The notes: generated by a model from the sequence alone, not told the origin. 64,000 bases of DNA from Turbatrix aceti (GCA_963969345.1 OZ017766.1:7688001-7752000), one strand, 5' to 3'; positions 33,601 to 43,521 are shown, counted from the stretch's first letter. Numbers and translations: made by a program.

Positions 33601-34805
33601 TGGCCCCAGCAACAGATACAGATGACCGCAGCGACCAACAATGGATTCCTCACGACGTCCAACAATCCCTTCGCTCCTGCTGCTGCCCAGCACCAGGCTG
33701 CACCGCATCTCACGCACCATCCTCATAGCTTCCCGGTCTTCAATCCGCCGCTCAACAACCACCACGCTACGGCCGTTGCTCCTCAGCTTCCCGCGGATCC
33801 TTTTGACACCCAGGGCCTTCGCCAGGCAATCACTTCGATTCCTCAACTCTCGTCGTTGCCTCTGCCTCCTCCGGCTGCTAACAACAACCCTTTCGCTCAG
33901 GTTAACGGATTGTAAGTTTTTACTGTGAAAAAAAAAGAAAATCAATTTTTTTAAATGAAATGAAAATTTGTGTTTTTTAGATTTCAAATAAAACAAATTA
34001 AAAAAAAACTAAACATTTTTTTTAATTCTGAATGAAAACTAAAAAAACAATCATTTTTATTAATTTTTATTTTTCATAAATTTAAATTCTAAATGCAAAA
34101 CCATTTTTGAATGAAACTTTTTTAAATGAATTTTTTTAATGAAAAAAAAATTGTTGAAAAGAAAAACTTTTATACAAAAATTAAAAAAAACACATTTTAA
34201 TTTATAGAATACACATTTTAATTCTAAAAAAACACAAATTTTTATTTAAAAAGAAATTTTATAATAATTTTTTGAAAATTAAAAAAATCTAAAAAAAATG
34301 TTTTTTTTGAAATAAACATTTTTATTCAAATTATTATAATAAATACAAAACTTTATTACTATAATAAATAGAAAATTTTGAAAAAGACAACAAAAATAAA
34401 TTAAAAAAATTTTTTTTTTGTAAAATTTAAAATTTGTATTAAATTTAATTTTTTTTTTTAATTTTAACGAAATTATTTTTCTTTAACTGGATGATTCGTT
34501 TTAAAATTTTTTTTATTTCCTTGGATTCACATTGCTCATTTTTTAGCAACGGAAATGACAAAAAGCTAAACATTGACGACCTCTTCAACGAGCTCATGGA
34601 CACGAACAAGCTCATGCAAAAGTCCGCCCCCGAAGCCCAGAGCAAGAATCCCTTCGAGCACATTATCAATCCGCCGAAGCCGTCCATCGTTGCCCTCGCT
34701 GCGCAGAACAACTGTGCACCCACGATTCCGCCGCATCCCTCGCACCCGCAGCTCGTCATGCCGACGAACCGCGCGGATCCCTTCAACGATGACTTCTTCA
34801 ACTGA
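18608..34805 (+). CDS. dab-1: Disabled (Dab1-like) PTB-domain endocytic adaptor
   Basis: Well-supported exons: 31661-31865, 32831-33911 and 34547-34805, in frame. The first exon is inferred: 18608-18658 encodes MANVPESDFIDVDMDVP, has coding-like codons and ends phase 0 as required, but implies a 13.0 kb intron. With it the protein has 531 residues. After a charged Ser/Lys-rich stretch comes a Dab-type PTB domain (about residues 90-240: FRFQGSGVDFKGKLIG, HKQRVVLNISIDGIKI, AFGFVYGTVGGTYKFYGIKT, SIRDMFQVVFEMKKKQ). The C-terminal half is Pro/Ala/Gln-rich with DPF motifs (PDPF, ADPF three times) and NPF motifs (three), which bind AP-2 and EH-domain proteins. Family knowledge: Dab proteins bind NPXY tails of lipoprotein-type receptors and link them to clathrin. 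An alternative first exon may lie at 25598-25630, or translation could start at Met within exon 31661-31865. Confidence 0.85.
19368..19822. promoter_or_regulatory. Cluster of eight CACCTG/CAGGTG motifs
   Basis: CAGGTG or CACCTG occurs at 19368, 19436, 19442, 19682, 19781, 19801, 19809 and 19817. This hexamer is an E-box variant bound by bHLH E-proteins and by ZEB/Snail zinc fingers. Two are expected by chance roughly every 4 kb, so eight in 455 bp is a strong excess. It lies in the presumed first intron of the Disabled homologue; function is inference. Confidence 0.5.
20460..20600 (-). repeat. Dispersed repeat family C, copy 2
   Basis: Contains AAAGTATCGTTTTTAGGAAA, AAAAAAAGTAACAAAATCCTAGC and CATAGTTTCGCAACGAAAATT in the same order as the inverse of 53900-54105. 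Confidence 0.6.
20610..22685. other. Non-coding stretch of presumed Disabled intron
   Basis: No exon with acceptable splice sites and coding composition found on either strand. It has simple-sequence patches (CGAC/GGAC-rich near 21660-21700, GTCGTTGTCGCCGACGGCG near 22320) that create spurious frames. Confidence 0.45.
22686..22885. other. Assembly gap (200 N)
   Basis: Exactly 200 ambiguous bases between AT-rich flanks. The real length and content are unknown. Confidence 0.99.
22886..23999. other. Non-coding, presumed Disabled intron
   Basis: AT-rich with TACATACATA-type simple repeats. No gene seen. Confidence 0.45.
24000..24366. repeat. Diverged tandem duplication, unit about 100 bp
   Basis: 24000-24097 and 24259-24366 share an ordered set of words: GGCAACATGCGAACTTTGTA versus CAACAACGTGCAAACTTTAT, CGTCAATGGGGGCTTTTTTT versus CGTCAAATTGGGCTTATTTG, and AAATTAGGTTTGTC in both. 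Confidence 0.6.
24400..27660. other. Non-coding, presumed Disabled intron; candidate alternative first exon inside
   Basis: No well-supported gene. Long frames at 24675-25700 come from Pro/Ser-type simple sequence and lack splice support. 25598-25630 (MRIFVNLHKLQ followed by GTAAGT) ends in phase 0 and could join the Disabled exon at 31661. ACACACACACAC at about 26419-26430 is a microsatellite. Confidence 0.4.
25598..25630 (+). other. Candidate alternative first exon of Disabled homologue
   Basis: ATG followed by ten codons and a consensus donor GTAAGTCGG, phase 0, the phase needed by the exon at 31661. Upstream sequence (25480-25590) is GC-richer than its surroundings. Support is position and phase only. 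Confidence 0.25.
27685..28055 (+). repeat. GGTGCTGGCGCT hexamer minisatellite with 127-bp higher-order period
   Basis: Tandem hexamers GGTGCT, GGCGCT and GTAGGT fill the region. A longer unit starting GTGTAGGCGCTGGC recurs at 27801 and 27928, a 127-bp period with few changes. Translated, it gives Gly-Ala or Ser-Thr/His repeats in spurious frames. I regard it as satellite DNA, not a gene. Confidence 0.85.
28056..30254. other. Non-coding, presumed Disabled intron
   Basis: No exon seen. It contains microsatellites: GATG/GTAT repeats near 28690-28725, GTGTGTGTGTGTG near 29739, and GATGATGATGATG near 30008. Confidence 0.45.
30255..30657. mobile_element. hAT-like miniature element with GGCGAA hairpins, recent insertion
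   Basis: A 403-bp element bounded by CAGTGTAAC and its inverse, flanked by perfect 8-bp duplications TCAGCAAT (30247-30254 and 30658-30665). Each end carries a hairpin built from GCCTTCGCC/GGCGAAGGC hexamers around a CTCCGGAG centre; the middle is AT-rich. No coding capacity. The perfect duplication indicates a young insertion. Confidence 0.88.
30666..31660. other. Non-coding region before Disabled exon 2
   Basis: No exon seen. CACCTG/CAGGTG recurs (about 30890, 30953, 31068, 31076, 31618, 31629). The CAG acceptor at 31658-31660 precedes the Disabled exon; TAA lies in frame just upstream, so the exon boundary is real or is itself a trans-splice site. Confidence 0.45.
32220..32830. repeat. 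Low-complexity AAAAAAATTTTT intron
   Basis: A Disabled intron composed of degenerate 15-40 bp units of the type ACAAAAAAAATTTTGG. No coding content. Confidence 0.6.
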
Positions 34806-35085
34806 GCAAGAAGAAGAATTCAGCGACGTCGGCTGCGTCAACACAAACACAAACAAACTGGATGAAAATACACGTAGTAACTAACCAAAAAATACAACAA
34901 CTACAAATTCTATATCGTAGCCCGTATTTTTTTTATATATGTATCGTCTGTTTTTATTTTCTTTCTCTTTTTTTTTTACCTGTTCGTCTTCATCTTCGTC
35001 TTCACCTCCTGTATACTATATTTTGATGATGAGAGAGAGTTTTTGACCACTGTGCACTTCCACTCACCCACAACAATGATGATAA

Positions 35086-35091
35086 AATAAA
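35086..35091 (+). terminator. Possible poly(A) signal of Disabled homologue
   Basis: AATAAA 281 bases after the TGA stop at 34803-34805. Confidence 0.45.
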
Positions 35092-35477
35092 CTCGTGTCT
35101 TTTGAGATTTAGTATAATAGTTTTTTTTTTGGATTCTGTATTTGGTCAGCCGATGCTTTAGCGTTGGAACCAGGAATGGGCGAACAGCCGTTTTTTTTTG
35201 TTCCCGAACGAACACGAACATTTTGGTAATTTTGTTTGAGAAATCGAACGAACTCGAACATTTTTGTTTGTGTTCGCGAACGAACATGAACGAACAACGA
35301 ACAGATTTTTAGCATATTTTATACAAAATTTTGTCCAAACTGGGAAGAAAAACGTAAACTTTGGTATTATGCATTTTCACGTTTTTGGTGACAGTTTTCC
35401 TACTACACTTTTTATTGCCGGAGGCAATTGACACTATTTGTTATTTTTGGAAAAATAACATCAATTTCGGCACCATT

Positions 35478-35565
35478 AAACTGATTTTATTGTGCCTCCT
35501 AACATCTGGTCTAATGATAACTAACCACTGAGTAATGGTGAAATAAATAAATAAAACTGATTTTA
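35478..35565 (+). mobile_element. Short retroposon-like insert with A-rich tail
   Basis: About 64 bp, absent from the related element at 7788-8246, ending AAATAAATAAATAAA and flanked by a 12-bp direct repeat AAACTGATTTTA (35478-35489, 35554-35565). An A-rich tail plus variable-length duplication is typical of LINE-mediated retroposition of a small RNA. The source RNA is not recognised. Confidence 0.5.
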
Positions 35566-35633
35566 CCTCAATTTTTGTACTTTTTATCTGTTCGGAAAAT
35601 TTATGTTTCTTTGTTCCCGGACGCAAAATTTAA

Positions 35634-36590
35634 AAGGGACTCTGCGAGCCGATTTGAGGTCGGCGACCCAGCTAATTTACAACTTCCAATGTTTTGTGCC
35701 CAAGTTGTAGGGGGGCCTATGGGAGACTCCAAATGGGCCATAATAGATTTTTCAGATGCCGGATTCTGGAGCTAGAGCTTCTCGACTGTTTCGACAAAAA
35801 AACCTGGCTATGGTCAAAGAAAGGCACCTCAATTTCTCTGTGTTATACATCAATCGACGTCGAAAAAGATGGGGAAACCGATTCTGGCATCAAAACTGCC
35901 TGGAAGATTCTCCCTCGGGCGCTGCAGCCGATTTTGTGACGGTAAATAACGGTATAACATCAACCATCAAGTTTTTCATAAAAATCAGATGTTTTTTGAG
36001 AAATCTGAATACACCAGTCAATTTCTCGTGCCAAAATACCCCCGGAAACCACAAATTAGATTTTTCCAACTATAAAAATATTTATTTTGGAAACTCGACA
36101 AAGGTGTTTTTTTACCAAGTGCGCGCCATACAACCCCCCGGTTGGTCAAATAAAGGGACATAATTTTTTTGTGTTATACCTCGATCGACGTCAAAAAAAA
36201 CAGGCTTTCAGATTCCGGTATCAAAACCCGCTGGAGGATCCTCTCTCGGACGCCATAGCCAATTTTTGACGGTAAAAACAGGTAAATCGAAGAAAATCAA
36301 TTTTTTCAAAAAAGTCAGATGTTTTTTGAAAAATTTGAATACACCAGTCGATTTCTCGTGCCAAGATACCCCTGTGTACCGAAAATCAGATTTTTAGAAG
36401 CAGTTTGAAATTTTGACGTCGAAACAGTCGAGAAGCTCTAGCTCCAGAATCCGGCATCTGAAAAATCTATTATGGCCCATTTGGAGTCTCCCATAGGCCC
36501 CCCTACAACTTGGGCACAAAACATTGGAAGTTGTAAATTAGCTGGGTCGCGGCCTCCACCTTATTCCAAAATCGGCTCGCAGAGTCCCTC
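35634..36590. mobile_element. TTAA-flanked foldback element, copy 1
   Basis: A 957-bp element with TTAA on both sides (35630-35633, 36591-36594) and long inverted ends (AAGGGACTCTGCGAGCC / GAGGGACTCTGCGAGCC). Arms include CAGATGCCGGATTCTGGAGC and a CTTGGGCACAAAACATTGG segment, both present inverted at the other end. The inside holds diverged tandem units, each starting GTGTTATACCTC or similar. TTAA duplication is the piggyBac signature; no transposase is encoded. Confidence 0.85.
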
Positions 36591-36845
36591 TTAAATTTGT
36601 TTGCGAACGAACGCGAACAAACACGAACGTTCGCCCATCCCTGGTTGCTATGTTGTCGTAGACCTGAAATTTTTTTTCTTCTATATTTTTTCTTTATTTG
36701 AGGCTTTCTTGAATGATTTTTTTACGCGTTCATATTGGAAAATTGATTGGCACAGCAACTTTCATGATTTTTATTAGTGATTGCAGAAACAGAACATTGA
36801 CTACGGCAAATTTTAAAAAAATAAAAAATAGGAAATTATATAAAT

Positions 36846-37943
36846 TTAAACTGCAATGCTGCGTAAAAGTTCAACAATGTCGTCATGGAGCCCAGAAACA
36901 GGACGCGGGCAAACTTTCTGATGAGTTTGGAAGCAATCGTCGGTGTGGCAGTGAGCATTGCATTTTGGACAGATTTGGAACTTGGATTCGGAAGATGGCT
37001 TGGAGCACTTGACGTCGTCTCCTGTGCGCAGACAGATCGGGCAGAACTGGCTCTGGCAGGGACACGGATCCGGTCCGTAACGGAAGCACTCACAGCAAAA
37101 ATAATTGTTCTAAAAAATCGGAAAAAATAATTTATAAAGTTCCAAGTTTTGAACTCACGTTTTTGTTTTCCACGGAAATAGGAGCAAATTTATGGGTAAT
37201 GGAGTCGTAAACCACAAGATAGGAGCATGGCTGTTTTTCACTGTACCCGGCATTCGTCAGGATGACTCGGAGCGATGTGTCCAAGACGACAAAATTATCT
37301 TCATTGTAACTCGGCAAGTGAATAATGCGGTCGACGTCGGCAAGTGTCAGTGGATATTTGGTGTCGTTTGGAAGGTTGGCTTGTGACCATAAAATATTGT
37401 TTATTTCGTCGAATCTGCCTTCAAATTCTGTTGAAACATACTTCTCCAAATTCGAGCAAGCAGCCGCATGAAAGAAATTCCTTTCTTCCGGAACATCTTC
37501 AAAATCAATCGTATATCTTTGCATGTGTCGTACTACCAATTTTTTGGTTCCAACTTTGGTGCTGCAGTAACTTTCAATCGAACAAGACAATTTTGGCAAT
37601 TGTTTGATTTTGTTTTCGTAGTCAAAGTTTACATTGGCTACACGTTCCTTCCTTTCGCCTTCGAGCTCTTCAGTCACTTTTTTCAGTCTATCATCGATAT
37701 CTTTGTTGATGTCATCAATCTGCACTGTTCGTTCAGAATCGTAATTTTCCAGCATTTTTCTTCGTTTAGTCAAATCATTAAATTCGTTCAGAAGCTCGTC
37801 GTGCCTCTTAGAATTGGGGTCCAAAGTTGCCATTTGCTCTGAAATTTGTAAATAAAATGTACCAGCTAATTAAAAAAATACAAACCATGGAGTACTGCAA
37901 TCGCATTTTTTACATCGTCGAGGGATGTCGTCAAATTTGCCAT
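36846..37943 (-). CDS. Coiled-coil / Cys-rich protein, family copy 3
   Basis: Exons 37886-37943, 37159-37838 and 36846-37109 join in frame to give 333 residues, the same lengths exon by exon as copy 1 (58, 680, 264). N-terminal MANLTTSLDDVKNAIAVLH, Lys/Glu-rich coiled coil (ERTVQIDDINKDIDDRLKK, then EELEGERKER), the TKYPLTLADVDRIIHLPSY block, and the C-terminal Cys/His exon (CECFRY, CPLC-like CPIC, CPKC, HCH, HQKVC). The ATG follows an intact acceptor (ttctag then CCAAC on the minus strand), where copy 1 has lost five bases, so copy 3 probably shows the ancestral 5' end. It is inverted relative to copies 1 and 2, more than 30 kb away, and lies between two TTAA foldback elements, which could have mediated its movement (inference). 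Function unknown. Confidence 0.82.
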
Positions 37944-38566
37944 GTTGGCTAGAATATCAAAATCTCAAAAAATTAGAGATAGCACACAACCGATTCTGGA
38001 AAGAACTGCCGAGCAAACTGATGCTTTTGAGCGTAAAAATACTTTTCCCCAAGAAAGTTCCGCTTTTGTGGAAAAGTAAGTGGAATGTGATAAAGACTCA
38101 TCCAGAAAAAGCGTTATCACGAATACAGTATGATTTTTTACCTTTCCCTATCTTCATCATCAATCGACACTGCAAGTCGGAGCATTCCAAAAAATGGGGT
38201 ACTCAACGTTGTGCAAACGTTCGCGTTCGTTTGTGCTCGTTCGTACGCAAACAAAGTTTTCTTTTATGTAATTGTTCGCGTTCGTTTACGAACAATGTCA
38301 AATTTTTAGAACAGATAAAACGGACAAAAATTACGGAAAAGTTAAAAAAACAAAGTCATAATTTATGTTCTTTGATCAGAATTTGGCAAATAACGTTTAT
38401 CAGCTTTTGCAGCAAAAAGACAGGAAAAGTGTTATCAAAAACGAGAAAACGCGGACTTTTTTACTTTTTACTTTATTACTCTTACTCGTGCATGATCTTC
38501 TTTTTCCAGTCAAACTGAGTGTCACAAAAAAATACAAACGTAAACTTTGTACATAATCACTGTTAA
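37944..38566. other. 5' flank of copy 3, with hAT-like fragment
   Basis: About 37944-38060 is homologous to 626-725 upstream of copy 1, so the 5' flank was duplicated with the gene. About 38215-38300 contains GTTCGCGTTCGTTTACGAAC-type motifs and is a fragment of the GAACGAAC hAT-like family. No coding exon seen. Confidence 0.5.
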
Positions 38567-40274
38567 AACACGTTCTGCGAGCCGATTTTGGAATAAGGTG
38601 AAGGCCGCGACCCAGCTAATTTACACCTTCAAATGTTTTGTGCCCAAGTTGTAGGGGGGCATATGGAAGGTTCCAAACGGGCCTTAAAAAATTTTCCAGA
38701 TGCCGGATTCTGGAGCTTGGGCTTCTCGACTGTTTCGACGTCAAATTTTCAAACTACTTCTAAAAATCTGATTTTTGGCATACAGGGGTATCTTGGCACG
38801 AGAAATCGACTGGTGTATTTGGTTTTTTCAAAAAACACCTGACTTTTTTGAAAATATTGATTTTCGTCGATTTACCTGTATTTACCGTCAAAAATTGGCT
38901 GCGGCGTCCGGGAGAAAACTCCACGGAAAGTTTTGAAGCCGGAATCGGATAGCCCCTTTTCTGAGACGTCGAATGAGGTATAACACAAAAAAATATCGAT
39001 ACTATATGATGACCATATGCCGGCTTTTATCGCGCGTACTCGGTAAAAAAAGCTTGCAAGCCTCTTTTTTGCCTCATTGGACGAAAAAGACGTGCGCGCT
39101 CGTAACAGGAGTCATGTTCAAAAAAACGCCCTGAAGCCAATTTTTGTTTGTTACCCTTGCGGTCATCTGGAGATGATTGGGCATGTTCGAAATATTGTTT
39201 TCAACGACATGCGTTTTTTATCCAAAAATTTTGCGTATCGACACTGGCATTGAAAGAACATGAAACAATGCAATATTGTAATTCACCTCATAATTATCCA
39301 ATAAAAAGCGGCAATGGCTTAAAACAATATTTCGAACATGCCCAATCATCTCCAGATGACCGCAAGGGTAACAAACAAAAATTGGCTTCAGGGCGTTTTT
39401 TTGAACATGACTCCTGTTACGAGCGCGCACGTCTTTTTCGTCCAATGAGGCAAAAAAGAGGCTTGCAAGCTTTTTTTACCGAGTACGCGCGATAAAAGCC
39501 GGCATATGGTCATCATATAGTATCGATATTTTTTTGTGTTATACCTCATTCGACGTCAAAAAAGACGTGCAATCCGATGCCAGCGTCAATACTACCCGTG
39601 AAGTTCTCTCCCGGACGTCGCAGCCAATTTTGTGACGGTAATTGACGGTGGAACAAAAAGATCAAGCATTTCATAAAAATCAGATGTTTTTTAAGAAATC
39701 TGTATACTTCAATAGATTTCTCGTGCCAAGTTACCCCTGGAAAGCAAAAATCAGATTTTTCCAACTATACAAAAATTCATTTCAGAAACTCGATTTAGGC
39801 CCTTTTTACCGAGTGCGCGCCATTCATACCCAAGGATGGTCATAATATAGTATCGCTTTTTTTCCGTGTTATACCTCATTCGACGTCTCAGAAAAGGGGC
39901 TATCCGATTCCGGCTTCAAAACTTTCCGTGGAGTTTTCTCCCGGACGCCGCAGCCAATTTTTGACGGTAAATACAGGTAAATCGACGAAAATCAATATTT
40001 TCAAAAAAGTCAGGTGTTTTTTGAAAAAACCAAATACACCAGTCGATTTCTCATGCCAAGATACCCCTGTATGCCAAAAATCAGATTTTTAGAAGTAGTT
40101 TGAAAATTTGACGTCGAAACAGTCGAGAAGCCCAAGCTCCAGAATCCGGCATCTGGAAAATTTTTTAAGGCCCGTTTGGAACCTTCCATATGCCCCCCTA
40201 CAACTTGGGCACAAAACATTTGAAGGTGTAAATTAGCTGGGTCGCCGATCCCAAATCGGCTCGCAGAACGTGTT
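38567..40274. mobile_element. TTAA-flanked foldback element, copy 2 (nested palindromes)
   Basis: A 1,708-bp element flanked by TTAA (38563-38566, 40275-40278) with ends AACACGTTCTGCGAGCCGAT in inverted orientation. Outer arms of about 410 bp pair nearly perfectly. Inner arms (about 38990-39235 and 39310-39545) form a second palindrome with GCGCGCTCGTAACAGGAGTC and its inverse. Units starting GTGTTATACCTCATTCGACG recur at 39538 and 39870. No coding capacity. Confidence 0.88.
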
Positions 40275-40399
40275 TTAAAAAACTGCAGGGGTTGGCTCTC
40301 AAAAAAGTGTGTTTTTGTGGAACATCCAAAGATGGCGTGCTTTTGATGCAGTTTTTGTGAGTCTGATACATTTATAAAAAAAAGCTGGACTATAACATA

Positions 40400-41226
40400 T
40401 TATTTTTTATAACCGCACAAATCACGCTCTACTCTATCAACAAAATGCGAAAAATATTCCAATTGAAAGCTGTTTGCGTCGAGCAGCTTATCAAAATTTG
40501 TCGTCAGATGGTTGACTGTCAGCGTGTGCTAAAAAAGGAAAATTCACTTTGCTGCAGTTTTACAATAAAATATGTACTACATACCTCAATGTTCATTTTT
40601 TTAATAAGCTCGGTTTTCTGCTTGAGTTCATCCTTCAGTTTTTGAATCTGGTTGTGAAGCAGTGGCAAGGTGTTTTTTTCGTTTTCTGAATGGATGTAGA
40701 GTTTGATGGGACCGCTGGCAGAAGGCTTTCGGCATGTAGGACAGTCGGGTTTTGCCTGGAAAAGTAGAATATTCTTGGACGCCAGACAAAAAATCTTCCA
40801 AATAAAAGTATGATTTTTGGAAAAATTGGTCCATAATTTTTTTTGTCAAATATTTATTTTGCATTTATTTTTGCTTTTTTGGCAGTGTTAAAAATGAATT
40901 TGAACACGAATTCGGTAAAAAAAAATGACTCTAAAATAAACTTTTTTTTTAAAACGTGGCGCAGTAAAGTGAAACAAGTATTATATTTATTACTTAACTG
41001 CAAGTAATATATTTCTTTCGTGCAAGCAATAGTGCCAAACAGTTTTTTGTGGGGGCGGTCGGCGAAATTTATGGCCAACTTTTTTTAAGCCTGTTATGAA
41101 AATCCGTACCGCGTTTACCTGGAGCCATTTGCTGACGCACTCGTCGTGATAGATGTGTCCGCATCCGAGGGCCGAAGGGCCGGTCAGTATCGCTTGCAGG
41201 CAGATTGCGCAGTCGCCAAAGCTCAT
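40400..41226 (-). CDS. Small RING-H2 finger protein with coiled coil
   Basis: Exons 41119-41226, 40585-40755 and 40400-40528 (all phase 0) give 135 residues. The RING finger is complete: Cys6, Cys9, Cys22, His24, His27, Cys30, Cys41, Cys44 (CAIC, CGHIYHDEC, CPTC), a C3H2C3 pattern typical of ubiquitin E3 ligases. It is followed by KLYIHSENEK and a Lys/Glu/Leu-rich helix (about 58-92) likely to be a coiled coil. The RING followed directly by a coiled coil recalls TRAIP-type ligases, but the protein is far shorter, so TRAIP identity is not claimed. Its stop lies only 125 bp from the TTAA foldback element. It is on the same strand as, and 311 bp downstream of, sphingomyelin synthase; the pair may be an operon. 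Confidence 0.8.
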
Positions 41227-41356
41227 TCTTGTTTTTTCGACTGTTGTTTAGGTCGGTTTGCCGTCTGATTTTCCCGCGGAATTGATTTGCATGATTTTTA
41301 GAAAAATTTGCATTTTTCCCCTTTTTTGTCATCCAGAATGCCATGCCAATTCGCAC

Positions 41357-41362
41357 TTTATT
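41357..41362 (-). terminator. Possible poly(A) signal between synthase and RING gene
   Basis: AATAAA on the minus strand, about 175 bases after the synthase stop and 130 bases before the RING ATG, a spacing seen in nematode operons. Confidence 0.45.
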
Positions 41363-41537
41363 ATGGCAAAGAAAAATTGTGATAAGAATGCATATGAAAT
41401 CACCGGTTGCTTTTTTTTATATCAGTAATAGTAGAATGGAGAAAGTTGTGTAGATACAAGTTTTAGGATCTCTGGAAGCGTACAAACACTGGGGAAAGAT
41501 TTTTGGAGGGGAAGGGATTTGAAAGTTGCCAGAGCGC

Positions 41538-43188
41538 TCACATCGAGAGTCGTCGCCTGATCCTCGACGGACAAGAAGACGGCCATTCGAGGACGTTGAG
41601 AAAGAGATGAGGGGGCGGGGCGTCGTGTTCAAAGTACTTGACGAAGAAGGACCACCACGATTGGCTGAGGGGATTTCGATCGAATTCGCAAGCGTGGAAG
41701 CTGTTCGCGAGAGCGTGGTACGTCCAGAAGACGCGCGTGCTCACAAAGTAGCCGAGAACGAGGTCGATCGAGTAGTGCTTTCGAGCGAGAAGAATGCAGA
41801 AGAGCGCTACGAAGGCCAGCACGTTGTAGAAGTAGCCTGGAATGTTGGGAAAATTTTTTGATGGGTGCAAAGTACAATTTTTTTTTGTTGGGAGAAGCAA
41901 AAAATGTCGACGACGTCAGAATCAGTTTCATCGGTTCCAAAAATTTTCCGAATATTGGAACCGGAACCGAAACGGAAAAATTTTTTTTTGGATACAAAGA
42001 ATTGAAAATCGATTTTTTTAGAATCCCCAAACAAAAAAAAATTTTTTTTGGTTTCTAGATCCGAAAATACGTTTTTTGGGTTCTTAGATCCCAAAATCGG
42101 TTTTTTTCTGATTTTCGGATCCGAAAATCCTTTTTTTTTCGGTAGTAAAGGTAGTAAAAATAGTTTGTTGGGTTCTTAGATGCGAAAATCCGTTTTTTGG
42201 GCCACCGGAACCAAAATTCGGTTTTTTCGGATTTCCAGAACCGAAAATTTTTTTTCGTGTTTTTGGACCCAAAAATCTGTTTTTTGGGTTCCCGGATCCA
42301 ATAATCGTTTTTTTTTGTTTTTGGATCCAAAAATCCATTTTTCGGGTTCCTGGAACTAAAAATCGTTTTTTTTTGGGTAACCGAAACCGAATATAATTTT
42401 TTGGGGTGCTCAAAATCAAAAATTGTGTTTTTCGAGTTCAGAGAACCGAAAATCGGTTTTTTTTGGTGTATCCGGAACCGAAAACGATTTTTTTTGAGTA
42501 CTTGCCAAAACAGAAAAATTTACTCACCCAGATAGGTAAACCGCCTCGGAGCATACTGTCGGAAGGTCATCATAGTCACGAAAAGAGTGAGTGTATGCCC
42601 GCTGACGATGAGGTCTCCGCAGAGTTCCCTTGGCCTCAACTGCTCGATTCCGGCCGACCAGAACATTTTCTGAACGCGATTCGCAATCGATGCGAAGCTA
42701 CCGTTGCCCTGAGGCGCGCAATAGGTATTCACGGACGGCACCGGCACCTGTACGATTGTGATGCAAAACGCGCGGAACGCATACGACACTGCGGCACAGA
42801 AAAAGACGCGTCTGAATACGATCCATCGATATTGATGACAAACGGCGAGGATAATAGCGTTGACGGTCATGAAGATCATGATCCATTCTGTCACGTGGAG
42901 AGCGCTTGTTTCCTCCGGCAGAATGTCGAAGAAAAAGTCGGGAAGGGGTGCACCCCGCTCCGGACCCCGCGGGACCCTGTCGTGAACGTAGGCCAGGGCC
43001 ATCTCGTTCATCAGGTAGGCCACTACCTGAAAAACACACAAAAGTCAATCAGGCATTGATTACGGTAAAAAGTTGTCTGACAGGTAACTTACCACAAGAG
43101 CAAAGGCGACTAACGTCCTGGTCTTTTCGGGTTCAATCTTTTTTGTCGGAGTCGATGCATTGTTAGTGGTTGGTAGCAAATCAGTCAT
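41538..43188 (-). CDS. Sphingomyelin synthase family protein
   Basis: Exons 43093-43188, 42528-43026 and 41538-41836 join in frame to give 297 residues. It has about six hydrophobic segments and the lipid phosphatase-like signature of the family: CGDLIVSGHT (His176) and ARKHYSIDLVLGYF (His219, Asp223). The 43- and 4-residue spacings equal those of the catalytic triad of human SMS1 (His285, His328, Asp332). Family role: transfer of phosphocholine (or phosphoethanolamine) from a glycerophospholipid to ceramide at the Golgi or plasma membrane. A WTYH motif follows the triad and SWWSFFVKYFE the last membrane segment. It lacks the N-terminal SAM domain of SMS1, so it resembles the shorter SMS2-like forms. 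I cannot say which nematode sms paralogue it is. Confidence 0.92.
42055..42500 (-). repeat. Degenerate 25-35 bp tandem repeat in synthase intron
   Basis: About a dozen loose copies of a unit like GGTTCTTAGATCCGAAAATC followed by CGTTTTTTG fill intron 2. Variation is high, so it is old. Confidence 0.7.
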
Positions 43189-43521
43189 TTACCCCCTCCG
43201 AGGTCAGTTCAGGTCAGGATGGACAGAGACTAAAAAAAATGTAACTTTAAGCTGGAATCTGAATTGACAGTACATATTCAAAAATCAAGCCAAGACGCGT
43301 ACATATTTGCTTGTGGGACAGTTAACACGGCATGCACGAATGGTAATCACGCGGGTTCAAGGCGGAAATGTGCCAGTAAGCATTTAGGAAATTTTGGCAA
43401 AGAAAAATTTTTTTTTAAGTTTTCGTGGAATTTCGCTAAAAAAATTTTTGAAAATTTTCCATAATTTATTGAAAAAATGTGAATTTTTCTATGAAACATT
43501 GTTTTACGGTAAAATTTAGAA
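43189..43521. other. Intergenic upstream of sphingomyelin synthase
   Basis: Putative promoter of the synthase. 'aggtcagttcaggtcagg' (about 43201-43218) is a short direct repeat; no other element seen. Confidence 0.35.

Larger units (their letters stand above)
35171..36643. mobile_element. hAT-like miniature element, GAACGAAC family, copy 3 (interrupted)
   Basis: Ends CAGGAATGGGCGAAC and GTTCGCCCATCCCTG. The interior matches 7788-8246 over long stretches (GAACAGATTTTTAGCATA, CAAAATTTTGTCCAAACTGG). It is interrupted by a TTAA-flanked foldback element (35634-36590) and by a 64-bp retroposed-looking insert near 35490. The flanks GTTGGAAC / GTTGCTAT are a decayed target duplication. Confidence 0.75.

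Noticed and set aside
40400..41226. Assigning the RING protein to TRAIP/TRUL-1
   Set aside because: RING plus coiled-coil order fits, but the product is 135 residues and lacks the long C-terminal region, so the name was not used.
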